A program made the translations under genes and the position numbers. The notes under the pieces are model-generated. The model made no database searches, had not been told where the DNA came from, and saw only the letters and a program-made list of their open reading frames with translations. A DNA stretch of 64,000 nucleotides from Dysgonomonas sp. PF1-14 (lineage in GTDB: Bacteria; Bacteroidota; Bacteroidia; Bacteroidales; Dysgonomonadaceae), in assembly GCF_029892965.1 (NCBI RefSeq), contig NZ_JARXWN010000015.1:1-64000 (forward strand), read 5' to 3'. Positions 1-7,554 of the stretch are shown one piece after another. Positions within the stretch are counted from its first letter, which is position 1. Each line of letters starts with the position of its first letter.

Positions 1-90
1 ACTATATCCCTATTCCAAGAAATTATGGCTTAGAAAACCCAAATATACAACCTTGAAAAAATACCCAACTGTCAGATCTAGTCTAAACTT

Positions 91-432
91 TTACACGTCA
101 TCACAACGTTTGTTTTTTCTCTTATACTTATCTTTGTCAGTCGGTTGAGTTTTTCCTCCAAAGTATTTATTTACGAAGATATTGACATCAGATTCTTTGT
201 AATAGTTCCGCTTACAGATAGTCTTGAAAGGAATTAAGCCTTGATTTCTATATCGTTGCAGAGTACGAGGGGTAACTTTCAGAAAAAGACATAAATCTTG
301 ATTATCAAATAACCGTTCGTCCATTACAGAACTATCAGCAACCAATAATTTGTCTATCTTGGCATCAAGATTCTTCAGCAACCTTGCCAAGCCTCTAATG
401 TTGGATTCAAATATGTCATCATCTATTCTCAT
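91..432 (-). CDS. Helix-turn-helix (excisionase-like) protein, first of a tandem pair by position
   Basis: A 113-residue protein with a MerR/excisionase-type helix-turn-helix at about residues 42-75 (LFDNQDLCLFL ... TLQRYRNQG) followed by a very basic tail (KYKRKNKR). This is the HTH_17 layout used by recombination directionality factors of Bacteroides conjugative transposons. It lies 8 bp downstream of a second gene of the same size and layout, so the two are probably co-transcribed. In CTnDOT the paired small HTH proteins Xis2c and Xis2d drive excision, and their operon is activated by RteC. An RteC-like gene lies 1.1 kb upstream here. The HTH is seen; the excision role is inferred. The neighbour beyond base 1 is unknown. 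Confidence 0.8.
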   Translation of the reverse strand: MRIDDDIFESNIRGLARLLKNLDAKIDKLLVADSSVMDERLFDNQDLCLFLKVTPRTLQRYRNQGLIPFKTICKRNYYKESDVNIFVNKYFGGKTQPTDKDKYKRKNKRCDDV

Positions 433-440
433 ATCAACAA

Positions 441-803
441 TTATTTCTTTGGTTTATTCTTTTTCCTTGTCTCAATGTATTCCTGATGATTTTTAATCAA
501 GTCTGTCAAAGCTTCATCGCCTGATCTGACTAATCGCTCTGCTAAGACTCGCTTAATTTCGCTGATGCTATAATACGTCTTACCTGATAGTATTGAGTAG
601 GATATAAGATTATTGGTGCGTAAACGTTGTAGAGTACGTTCACTTATTCGAAGGAAAGTACATACTTCGTAGCTATCGACCCACACTTCATCTAATTCTT
701 CTGAAATGTCTTGGGTATTCTTATTCCTAATATAATCAGCAATTAAATCTATCTTTTCGATTAGTTCTTTGTATGCTTTTGAATCAATTGTAATGACTTC
801 CAT
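441..803 (-). CDS. Helix-turn-helix (excisionase-like) protein, second of the pair
   Basis: A 120-residue protein with a central HTH at about residues 40-75 (VDSYEVCTFLRISERTLQRL) and a basic C-terminus (ETRKKNKPKK). The fold and spacing match the gene at 91-432, but the sequences differ throughout, so this is an old paralogous pair rather than a recent duplication. It is the promoter-proximal gene of the pair. A 13-bp odd palindrome, TCCCATATTGGGA, lies about 50 bp upstream and could be an operator. The family is common in Bacteroides integrative elements next to topoisomerase (exc) and mobilisation genes, which would lie left of this window. Confidence 0.8.
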   Translation of the reverse strand: MEVITIDSKAYKELIEKIDLIADYIRNKNTQDISEELDEVWVDSYEVCTFLRISERTLQRLRTNNLISYSILSGKTYYSISEIKRVLAERLVRSGDEALTDLIKNHQEYIETRKKNKPKK

Positions 804-849
804 ATCAATTTTGTTTGATACAAAGGTCTGATATTCTGATATGTTAAAT

Positions 850-865
850 TCCCATATTGGGATAA
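850..865. promoter_or_regulatory. Short palindrome upstream of the HTH pair
   Basis: TCCCATATTGGGA is an odd palindrome with 5-bp arms in the leader of the 441-803 gene. It is a possible binding site for an HTH or RteC protein. The role is inference from position only. Confidence 0.25.
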
Positions 866-1009
866 GTATTTTTAAATAATATCGTAATTATCTTATATTT
901 AGCGAATATGAGAGATAGCTTTAATCTGAAAAGTAAATCAATCTGTGGAGTTTTCTTTTTTAATACAATAAGGCATTTAAACTGTCTTTTTCGAGGGATT
1001 TAATTTGAA

Positions 1010-1056
1010 ATAAAGTATAAAAAAGAACTCCCAAACTTGGGTATAGCTTGGGAGTT
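1010..1056 (-). terminator. Intrinsic terminator of the DHFR-like gene
   Basis: On the minus strand a 9-bp perfect stem, AACTCCCAA/TTGGGAGTT (1048-1056 with 1026-1034), is followed by a run of T residues (1019-1024). It begins 25 bp after the stop codon of the reductase gene. Confidence 0.8.
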
Positions 1057-1080
1057 TATCATGTTTTAATTAGTGTTATC

Positions 1081-1617
1081 TTATTCTTTTATTCTCTGAT
1101 ATTCAATAGACAACACACCATTGTTATAAGATTTTCTATTAAGCAGATGCCATTTAGACTCTTTCTCAGACTTGGGAAATAGAGGAATGCCATCTCCAAG
1201 TAGTATGGGAATATATGTAATTATCATTTCATCAATCAAATCATAATTTAAGAACATTGATATTAATTCTCCACCTCCAACAAGCCAAATGTCTCTACCT
1301 TGTTCTTCTTTTAAACTCGAAATAATCTCAATTATATTATTTGTAACAAAATGAATGTTTTCTTTCGTACTGTTTATTTGATTTCTTGTTATAACATATG
1401 ATATTTTACTTTCGTATGGATAAACTACATCCATGTTTAAAATATCCCGATAAGTTCTTCCACCCATAATAACAATATCTACAGATTCAAAGAATTCATC
1501 ATATCCATAGTTCATTGTATGTGTAATGGGGTAATTAGAAAGCCAATCTAAATCTCCATCTGGACGAGCAATATACCCATCTATTGAGGAGGCAATATAT
1601 AATTTTATTTTTTTCAT
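1081..1617 (-). CDS. Dihydrofolate reductase / RibD C-terminal family protein
   Basis: A 178-residue protein from the ATG at 1617; an upstream in-frame start at 1647 adds ten residues that do not fit the family. The N-terminus MKKIKLYIASSIDGYIA with DGDLDWL nearby is typical of the RibD_C / DHFR-like fold, as are the IMGGRTY motif near residue 50 and the WLVGGGEL motif near residue 110, which contact NADPH. These proteins are small NADPH-dependent reductases of unknown substrate, related to riboflavin RibD. Proteins like this are frequent cargo in Bacteroidetes mobile elements. It stands alone with its own terminator. Nothing in the sequence shows that it reduces dihydrofolate or confers trimethoprim resistance. 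Confidence 0.88.
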   Translation of the reverse strand: MKKIKLYIASSIDGYIARPDGDLDWLSNYPITHTMNYGYDEFFESVDIVIMGGRTYRDILNMDVVYPYESKISYVITRNQINSTKENIHFVTNNIIEIISSLKEEQGRDIWLVGGGELISMFLNYDLIDEMIITYIPILLGDGIPLFPKSEKESKWHLLNRKSYNNGVLSIEYQRIKE

Positions 1618-1652
1618 ATTTTCAATGTTTTGGGATGCAATATACAAAAAGA

Positions 1653-1738
1653 AGTGTGGAGCCTGCTTTGTATCGATATAGAGGCACTGGTATACCCGAA
1701 GAACGAAACAAGCAAGTCCACACTATACTTTCGTATAG
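1653..1738. other. Structured intergenic element of unknown role
   Basis: AGTGTGGA at 1653-1660 pairs with TCCACACT at 1717-1724, enclosing partly pairing GCTTTGTATCG and CGAAACAAGC arms. A second hairpin, CTATAC-TTTC-GTATAG, follows at 1723-1738. It lies between rteC and the DHFR-like gene. It could be a small RNA, a recombination or regulator site, or a remnant; no promoter fixes the strand. Confidence 0.35.
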
Positions 1739-1882
1739 CATGAACATTGCACAGTTCGTCTTATTCTTCTAAAAAATTACCAGTTTTCTATATCAAGACG
1801 TATAGCGAATGTTATGTTATAACCTACGGAGGAACATACCTCCATACTGTTTCTTTATTCATGCAAAGATATTATAAATTCA

Positions 1883-2725
1883 TTATTTATTGTCTAATTC
1901 GTCCATACGTTCATTCAAAAACTTTATCAGTTTATCCAAGAATATCGTGCGACTTCCTTTACGTTCTCTTATTTCTAAGAAAGCATGATAAAAATCTCCC
2001 AAGTCAATATTAAAAACCTCTTCTACATATTCAGCGATCTCCTTTATATTTGTATTACCATAATCAAAACATTCAGCTCTTTCCCAAGCGTATATTTGTT
2101 CTACTAATTCTGTCTTTTTAGCTGTCCATGTCAGTTTCTTTTTAACAGAGCTGAAATTTGAAGAATTAGGGGAATTGTTTAATGCCTTTAATTTCTCATT
2201 TAAGTAAATTGCAAGCATCTCATTTGCTATAATTTTAGATACTTTAAAGTCAAAACTAGTTGAGAATTTTGGATCTCTTTCGAAATAAAAAGTATCTAAG
2301 TTCAATTGAATATCAGGTTTTCCTCTTACAAAATAATACCTATCGAGATGAGTACAACCTGTTCGGTAGTATTTATAAAAATCAAGGTTCCTATCAAAAA
2401 ATATTTTTAAATGGTCTTGTTCACTTCGTAAATATGCATTTTGTGATTCTATACTACCATTGGGTATCATCGTTTCTATGCAATAAATTTTTCGATTATA
2501 TATTAACTTACTAAATAGCTGAGGTTTAATTTCTTTGAAGAAATGTATTTCTTCCTCAATATTTTTGAATTTATATGTGCAAATAAATTCTTTGAGTTCG
2601 ATAAATGTATTTTCTAATAACGATATTATTTTAGGTGCCTTGTTAAATATATTCTCTTCTTCACATTCTATTTCTTTTAATTCTTGATTTATTTTAAAGC
2701 TCAGTTCATATGTATATTGTTTCAT
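1883..2725 (-). CDS. rteC: RteC family regulator of integrative-element excision
   Basis: A 280-residue protein matching the RteC family across its length: an N-terminal helical part with many Glu and Lys residues, a central block with YYRTGCTHLDRYYFVRG (residues about 120-136), and a C-terminal region (SVKKKLTWTAKKTELVEQIY) that reads like the winged-helix half seen in RteC of CTnDOT. In CTnDOT, RteC binds an inverted repeat upstream of the excision operon and activates it. The two excisionase-like HTH genes downstream on the same strand fit that circuit. Assignment to the family is firm. Whether this element still moves is unknown, because rteA/rteB, the integrase and exc are not in the window. 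Confidence 0.85.
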   Translation of the reverse strand: MKQYTYELSFKINQELKEIECEEENIFNKAPKIISLLENTFIELKEFICTYKFKNIEEEIHFFKEIKPQLFSKLIYNRKIYCIETMIPNGSIESQNAYLRSEQDHLKIFFDRNLDFYKYYRTGCTHLDRYYFVRGKPDIQLNLDTFYFERDPKFSTSFDFKVSKIIANEMLAIYLNEKLKALNNSPNSSNFSSVKKKLTWTAKKTELVEQIYAWERAECFDYGNTNIKEIAEYVEEVFNIDLGDFYHAFLEIRERKGSRTIFLDKLIKFLNERMDELDNK

Positions 2726-2761
2726 TATTTTTAATAGTTAGTCATGGTTTTGTATAATTAA

Positions 2762-2805
2762 GAACGAAAAACCCTTGGCTGAAATAATTATTTCAACCAA
2801 GGGTT
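2762..2805 (-). terminator. Strong intrinsic terminator at the end of the metal-efflux operon
   Basis: A long, nearly perfect hairpin occupies 2769-2805: AACCCTTGG ... CCAAGGGTT, with TGAAATAATTATTTCA inside. It is followed on the minus strand by a T run (2765-2770). It starts 8 bp after the stop of the 83-residue membrane protein and separates the efflux operon from rteC. Confidence 0.9.
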
Positions 2806-2812
2806 AATAATA

Positions 2813-3064
2813 TTATTCTCTAAAGAAATAATTTGCTATTACCCACGCATTAAATCCTGCAAAACCCATGTGAGGTATGGGGAAAAAGGAATTGACACAA
2901 TGTACATCTTTACATCTGAAGATAAGTAACCATAAGATTAGACCGATAGCAGAACCTATAGAGATGCTGATTACAGATAAGTATTTTTTGAAAAAGCTAT
3001 TTTTTTGAGCATTTATCAATTCCTTTCTTGCAGCTAAACGTTTCGTACGTCTTCGCTTGCTCAT
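2813..3064 (-). CDS. Small hypothetical membrane protein
   Basis: An 83-residue protein. It has a very basic N-terminus (KRRRTKRLAARK), one clear membrane segment at about residues 30-50 (SVISISIGSAIGLILWLLIF), then a short stretch with two Cys (RCKDVHCVN), and a second hydrophobic stretch near the end (GFAGFNAWVIANYFF). It is the last gene of the efflux operon, 30 bp after the metal ATPase. I do not recognise the family. The Cys pair and its place suggest a metal-related accessory role, but that is guesswork. Confidence 0.6.
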   Translation of the reverse strand: MSKRRRTKRLAARKELINAQKNSFFKKYLSVISISIGSAIGLILWLLIFRCKDVHCVNSFFPIPHMGFAGFNAWVIANYFFRE

Positions 3065-3094
3065 GATGGCTGCAATTATTAGCTATATAGCCTG

Positions 3095-5026
3095 TCAGAA
3101 TTTCATTCTCAAAATCCTGACTGCATTCAGTATAGCCAGTAACGATACCCCTACATCGGCAAAGACAGCTTCCCACATAGTTGCGACACCGAAACCTCCA
3201 AGTATAAGAACAATAGCCTTAACAGTAAATGCTAAGATTATATTTTGCATAACTACCTGTCTGGTAGATTTAGCAATCTTTATGGCGGTAGCAATCTTGG
3301 ATGGTTGGTCTGTCTGAATGATTACATCTGCAACTTCAATAGCAGCATCGCTTCCCATTCCTCCCATAGCAATTCCAACATCACTCAGTGCAAGAGAAGG
3401 AGCATCGTTTATACCATCACCGACAAAAGCAATTACATTATTCTTATCTGCTTTCAGTTGTTCAAGATGTTTCACTTTATCTTCAGGTAATAAGTCTCCA
3501 TAAGCATTGTCTATTCCGAGAACAGATGCAACTTTTTCTGTTATTGAGGCTTTATCTCCGCTTAGCATCACAATTTTTCCGATGCCATTTGTATGCATAT
3601 TCTTTATAGCTTCAGCGGCATCTTCCTTCACTTCATCCGCAATGGTAATATATCCGGCATATTTACCGTCAATAGCCGCAATCACAATCGTTTCAACAAT
3701 GAAATCCACCCTGATATCATAATCAATACCGAATTTTTTCATCAGTTTATTATTACCGATCAGTACTTCCTTACCATTAACCTTACCTTTCAGCCCGTGT
3801 CCGGATATTTCTTCGATATCGGTTGCATTATATTTATCTGCTTTATTCCCTGTAAAAGCAACAATAGCCTTGGCAATAGGGTGATTAGAGAATTTCTCCA
3901 TTGCAGCAACTACTCCTGTCAATTCATCTTTATCAATATTTTCGACTGCAACAACCTCCTGAACATCAAAAACGCCTTTTGTCAAAGTACCTGTTTTATC
4001 CATTACCACAGTATTTACTTTGGTCATCAGGTCAAGGTAATTGGCTCCCTTAAATAAGACACCTGCTTTTGAAGCCGCACCGATTCCACCGAAATACCCC
4101 AATGGAATAGAGATAACCAACGCACAAGGGCAGGATATTACCAGAAATACTAAGGCACGATATAACCAATCCTGAAATATATAATCACTGATTATAAAAT
4201 AAGGTATAACAGTAATTAAAACTGCCAGTGCAAATACTATCGGAGTATATATCTTGGCAAACCTTCTGATTAGAAGTTCGGTTTTTGCTTTTCTTGAAGT
4301 GGCATCCTGCACCATTTCCAGAATACGGGCCAGAGAACTGTCTTCGTATTTTTTGGCTACCTTAATGGTGATTACCTTATCAATATTGAGCATACCCGCA
4401 AGAACTGTCTCCCCTTCTGATATTGTTTTTGGTTTACTCTCACCTGTCAAAGCAGATGTATTAAAGCTACTTGAAGGAGAAATCATTGTACCATCTAACG
4501 GAACTTTTTCTCCAGCTTTCACCTGTATTATTTCGCCGATTTCAACATTCTCCGGTGATACTGTTTCGTGACTTCCGTTCCTTTCCACTACAGCTGTATC
4601 AGGACGTACATCAAGAAGTGCTTTTATATTTCTTTTGGCTTTATTTACCGCAGAGCTTTGAAATAATTCACCAACAGCATAAAACAGCATTACAGCCACG
4701 CCTTCGGGATATTCGCCAATAAAGAACGCTCCTAATGTCGCTACAAGCATCAGGGTAAATTCAGTAAAAAAATCCTTTTGCCGTATTGTTTCAATAGCTT
4801 CTTTTAACACAGGATAGGCTACAGGAATATAAGCCAGTATATACCATCCAATCCGTATATAAGAATTAAAAAACTGTTCGAAGAAATTATCCAAGGTAAT
4901 TCCTGCTAAAAGCATAAATAAACTTATTGCAACAGGAACATAGCTTTTCCAGCTTTGTGAATTATCATGCGATTCATCCGAATCGCATGATGTACATTTA
5001 TATTGTTTATTATTATCCATAACCAT
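3095..5026 (-). CDS. Heavy-metal translocating P-type ATPase (P1B-2, Zn/Cd/Pb type)
   Basis: About 643 residues from the ATG at 5026 (a second ATG is at 5020; the longer TTG-started frame is rejected because the promoter runs through it). In order: a short Cys/Asp-rich N-terminus (CTSCDSDES) instead of a full HMA domain, the actuator TGES loop, the metal-site SCPCALV in membrane helix 6, the DKTGT phosphorylation site, an HP motif (SNHPIAKA), GDGINDAP, and a last helix with ADVGVSLLAILNA. The CPC motif with an Asp in the last helix is the signature of P1B-2 exporters (ZntA/CadA), so Zn2+, Cd2+ or Pb2+ export from the cytoplasm is expected. It follows the RND genes and has its own promoter with a palindromic operator. 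Confidence 0.95.
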   Translation of the reverse strand: MVMDNNKQYKCTSCDSDESHDNSQSWKSYVPVAISLFMLLAGITLDNFFEQFFNSYIRIGWYILAYIPVAYPVLKEAIETIRQKDFFTEFTLMLVATLGAFFIGEYPEGVAVMLFYAVGELFQSSAVNKAKRNIKALLDVRPDTAVVERNGSHETVSPENVEIGEIIQVKAGEKVPLDGTMISPSSSFNTSALTGESKPKTISEGETVLAGMLNIDKVITIKVAKKYEDSSLARILEMVQDATSRKAKTELLIRRFAKIYTPIVFALAVLITVIPYFIISDYIFQDWLYRALVFLVISCPCALVISIPLGYFGGIGAASKAGVLFKGANYLDLMTKVNTVVMDKTGTLTKGVFDVQEVVAVENIDKDELTGVVAAMEKFSNHPIAKAIVAFTGNKADKYNATDIEEISGHGLKGKVNGKEVLIGNNKLMKKFGIDYDIRVDFIVETIVIAAIDGKYAGYITIADEVKEDAAEAIKNMHTNGIGKIVMLSGDKASITEKVASVLGIDNAYGDLLPEDKVKHLEQLKADKNNVIAFVGDGINDAPSLALSDVGIAMGGMGSDAAIEVADVIIQTDQPSKIATAIKIAKSTRQVVMQNIILAFTVKAIVLILGGFGVATMWEAVFADVGVSLLAILNAVRILRMKF

Positions 5027-5037
5027 ATTATTTATTA

Positions 5038-5072
5038 CAAAAATAAGTAGTAAAAGCTGCAACCAAGTTGCA
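5038..5072 (-). promoter_or_regulatory. Promoter with palindromic (Fur-family type) operator upstream of the metal ATPase
   Basis: TGCAACCAAGTTGCA (5058-5072) is a palindrome with 6-bp arms. On the minus strand it lies exactly 12 bp upstream of a -7 box TATTTTTG (5038-5045), covering the -33 region. The same layout recurs at 11083-11117. A start near 5031 would give a leader of only a few bases before the ATG at 5026 or 5020. A repressor bound here would block RNA polymerase; that a Fur-family protein binds is inferred. Confidence 0.7.
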
Positions 5073-5088
5073 AACTTATCTTTGCAAA

Positions 5089-6288
5089 TTAATGTCCGTG
5101 TTCACCGTGATCACTCGCCATTGAGGCGATATAAAAAGCGTTGGCTATAACAATAGTTGCATCATCTTCCAATTGATTGACTGGGGTAATCTGTGTAAAT
5201 CCCAACTCACTGATTCCTGTTATAACTTCTTCCCGTTTGAAATGGTAACTTTTACCTTCCTGTCCGTTTTCTTCGTCTTCGAGTACAAATATGTATTTTT
5301 TCCCTTCACTGCTTATAACCGCATCATTAGGAACCGCTGGTGTTTTTTGTTTCCCGACATTGATTAACCCTGTAGCATACATTCCCGGTATCAACTCAAT
5401 ATTTCCCTGATTCTTAATACGGATATGTACTAATATGGCTTTTGTATCACCCTCGAAAGACTTATTTATCTCGTAAATTTCACCTTTCAGGTTCACTCCG
5501 GGTTGATTAGTTAGCAGAATATCCACTTCCTGACCAATCTTTACTGCGTTTATATCTTTCTCAAAAACTTTCATATCACAGTGTACTGCCGAATTATCAG
5601 AAATACTCATCAATGAAATTTGTGAATCTGCATAGCTTCCTGTACTAATATTTATCTTCCTCACCGTACCCGAAATAGGGGATTTAATAGGAATCTGGGT
5701 AACCATATTACCTGCCGAAACCTGTTCGGGACTAATAGATAGTTGACGCAATTGTTTTTCAAGTCCGGTGAGCTGTGCCTTTGCTATTTCATAAGCAGCT
5801 GTAGCCTGTTGAAATGTTTTTTCGACACCTGCACCCTGAGAAGATAACTCTTTCTGCCTGTTATATTCTTGTTCTGCAGTTAGTGCTTCTTTCCTTAATG
5901 TCAGGTAATTTTTCTGAAGTTCAACTATTTCTGTGTTTTCGAGATAAGCAACAGCTTGACCTGCCGAAACACGTTTCCCTTCTATTACAAGTACTTGTTT
6001 TATTATTCCGCCGACAAGGGATGTTACTTCCGCTTTTTTCTGTGGATCGAGGTCCATCTCTCCGTTTACCCGAATTACACTGTTTAATTCACGTTGTTCT
6101 ATTTTACCCATCTGAATACCTACAGCATTCATCTGTGCTTCGGATACTTCAATTTCTCCCGATTCACCTTCATGAGCCTGTTCGGTATTTACTGCTGGAT
6201 TTTCAGCGTTTTCGGGCTTTGTATTCTGTCCGCATGATACCAGTAATATCAAAGACAGGCTTATTAACGATATATATATTGCTTTCAT
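5089..6288 (-). CDS. RND efflux periplasmic adaptor, CzcB/CusB type
   Basis: A 399-residue lipoprotein: signal peptide with lipobox LVSC (Cys19), then barrel-sandwich and hairpin regions typical of membrane-fusion proteins. Seen are a lipoyl-like half (VNGEMDLDPQKKAEVTSLV), a coiled-coil hairpin (about 125-185) and the second lipoyl half (IPIKSPISGTVRKI). The C-terminus ends DHGEHGH, a short metal-binding tail seen in Czc-type adaptors. It links the inner-membrane pump (7555-10665) to the TolC channel (6293-7546) and lies 4 bp from the latter, so the three form one operon. Substrate probably Co/Zn/Cd, from the pump's signature. Confidence 0.93.
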   Translation of the reverse strand: MKAIYISLISLSLILLVSCGQNTKPENAENPAVNTEQAHEGESGEIEVSEAQMNAVGIQMGKIEQRELNSVIRVNGEMDLDPQKKAEVTSLVGGIIKQVLVIEGKRVSAGQAVAYLENTEIVELQKNYLTLRKEALTAEQEYNRQKELSSQGAGVEKTFQQATAAYEIAKAQLTGLEKQLRQLSISPEQVSAGNMVTQIPIKSPISGTVRKINISTGSYADSQISLMSISDNSAVHCDMKVFEKDINAVKIGQEVDILLTNQPGVNLKGEIYEINKSFEGDTKAILVHIRIKNQGNIELIPGMYATGLINVGKQKTPAVPNDAVISSEGKKYIFVLEDEENGQEGKSYHFKREEVITGISELGFTQITPVNQLEDDATIVIANAFYIASMASDHGEHGH

Positions 6289-6292
6289 AATC

Positions 6293-7546
6293 TTATTTGT
6301 TTCCTTGTATATAGTTTAACATAATGATAGTCTGATTGTAGTCATTTACTGCGTTTGTGCGTTGCAAATGGATTTCAACGGCTGTTTTCAGGTTCTGGAT
6401 ATACTCAACATAACCTATTTCTCCTTTTTCGTAGGAAATTTGTGATATGCGGGTAATATCATCCGCCTGAGTGATTCCCTGAGAAGTATAATAATCCAGA
6501 CTGTTTTTTGCCTTATAAAAGTCGTTGATATATGTCTGATACTGTTTCTGCATAGTCTGTACCACTTCTTCCTGCTGTACCCTTGCCATTTCAACTTCCC
6601 TTTTGGCTGCTTTGGTCTTTGCCCTTTGTTCTCCAAAGAATAACGGAACGCTGACACCCACTTCAAATCCCATAAAGTTTCCCTTATTAAATCGTTCTCT
6701 TTCCACATCATAAGGATTGAACCCTTTTATAAGGAACTGGTTTTTTAGTGCAAAGTTGAAACTCGGAAGATATCCCTGCTTAACTACGCTCAGATTCTTT
6801 TCACGAACCTCTTTCTGGCTTTGCAATACCCTTCCCATAGGTGTTTGCTCTGCACTGAAATTATTGAAAGGGTAATTCGCTGCCATTACAGGCAATTCGG
6901 CTTCAAGAGGATTTACCGATATTTCGGCATTCATCCATCTTTGTAAGATAAGCTGTATATTTTGATAATCCTTTTCAGCTTTTTGCAGTTCTATTTTATT
7001 CTCATTATACAACCTCTCAGCATTCATCTGTTCCAAACGACTTGTTTCACCCGCTTTAAATTTAGTAGAAGCCAGAAACAGGAATTTTGAATATATGCTA
7101 TCCTGTTCTTGGAGGATTTTAATATTCTCCTTTGCATACAGTAACTGATAATACGTCGCAGTAATTTCTTTTACAAGTTCATTACGAGTTACTTCCAGAT
7201 TACTGCGTTCAAGATTCGTTTCCGCTTTAAGCAATTTACTACGTGTAGTATAAACAGTTGGAAAATCGAAACTCTGGCTTAATGATATACTATTATCAGG
7301 GCTGCCTCCCGATGTCGGGTCTTGACTCAAAGAGAAGCCCGTCTTTTCAATATTGAATGCTGTACCTTGTAAATCTTTTGCCCTTTCAATAGATATCCTA
7401 CCTGATTTCATGGTCAGGTTATTATCCATTGCCAGACGGATACATTCATCCAGCGTATTTACACTTTCCTGTGCTGAAACACCTGATGGTACAGCAAGCA
7501 GTATCACAAGAAATGTAAGTATTGATATTCTTATTTTTGTTTTCAT
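6293..7546 (-). CDS. TolC-family outer-membrane efflux channel (CzcC/CusC type)
   Basis: A 417-residue protein with a Sec signal (FLVILLAVPSGVSAQ). Two TolC-type repeats of long amphipathic helices follow, starting at NTLDECIRLAMDNNLTMKSG and again near LQSQKEVREKNLSVVKQGYLPS. Length and the LPSFNFALKNQF / GVSVPLFFGEQR strands are normal for the family. It forms the trimeric exit duct for the adaptor and pump encoded on either side (4 and 8 bp away). It has no regulatory signal of its own. Confidence 0.93.
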   Translation of the reverse strand: MKTKIRISILTFLVILLAVPSGVSAQESVNTLDECIRLAMDNNLTMKSGRISIERAKDLQGTAFNIEKTGFSLSQDPTSGGSPDNSISLSQSFDFPTVYTTRSKLLKAETNLERSNLEVTRNELVKEITATYYQLLYAKENIKILQEQDSIYSKFLFLASTKFKAGETSRLEQMNAERLYNENKIELQKAEKDYQNIQLILQRWMNAEISVNPLEAELPVMAANYPFNNFSAEQTPMGRVLQSQKEVREKNLSVVKQGYLPSFNFALKNQFLIKGFNPYDVERERFNKGNFMGFEVGVSVPLFFGEQRAKTKAAKREVEMARVQQEEVVQTMQKQYQTYINDFYKAKNSLDYYTSQGITQADDITRISQISYEKGEIGYVEYIQNLKTAVEIHLQRTNAVNDYNQTIIMLNYIQGNK

Positions 7547-7554
7547 AACTCCTT

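Noticed and set aside
5814-6290. Long plus-strand open frame opposite the adaptor gene
   Set aside because: Shadow of the minus-strand CzcB-type gene; no domain and no promoter. Other long frames opposite mnmG, uvrB and the ATPase were dropped for the same reason.
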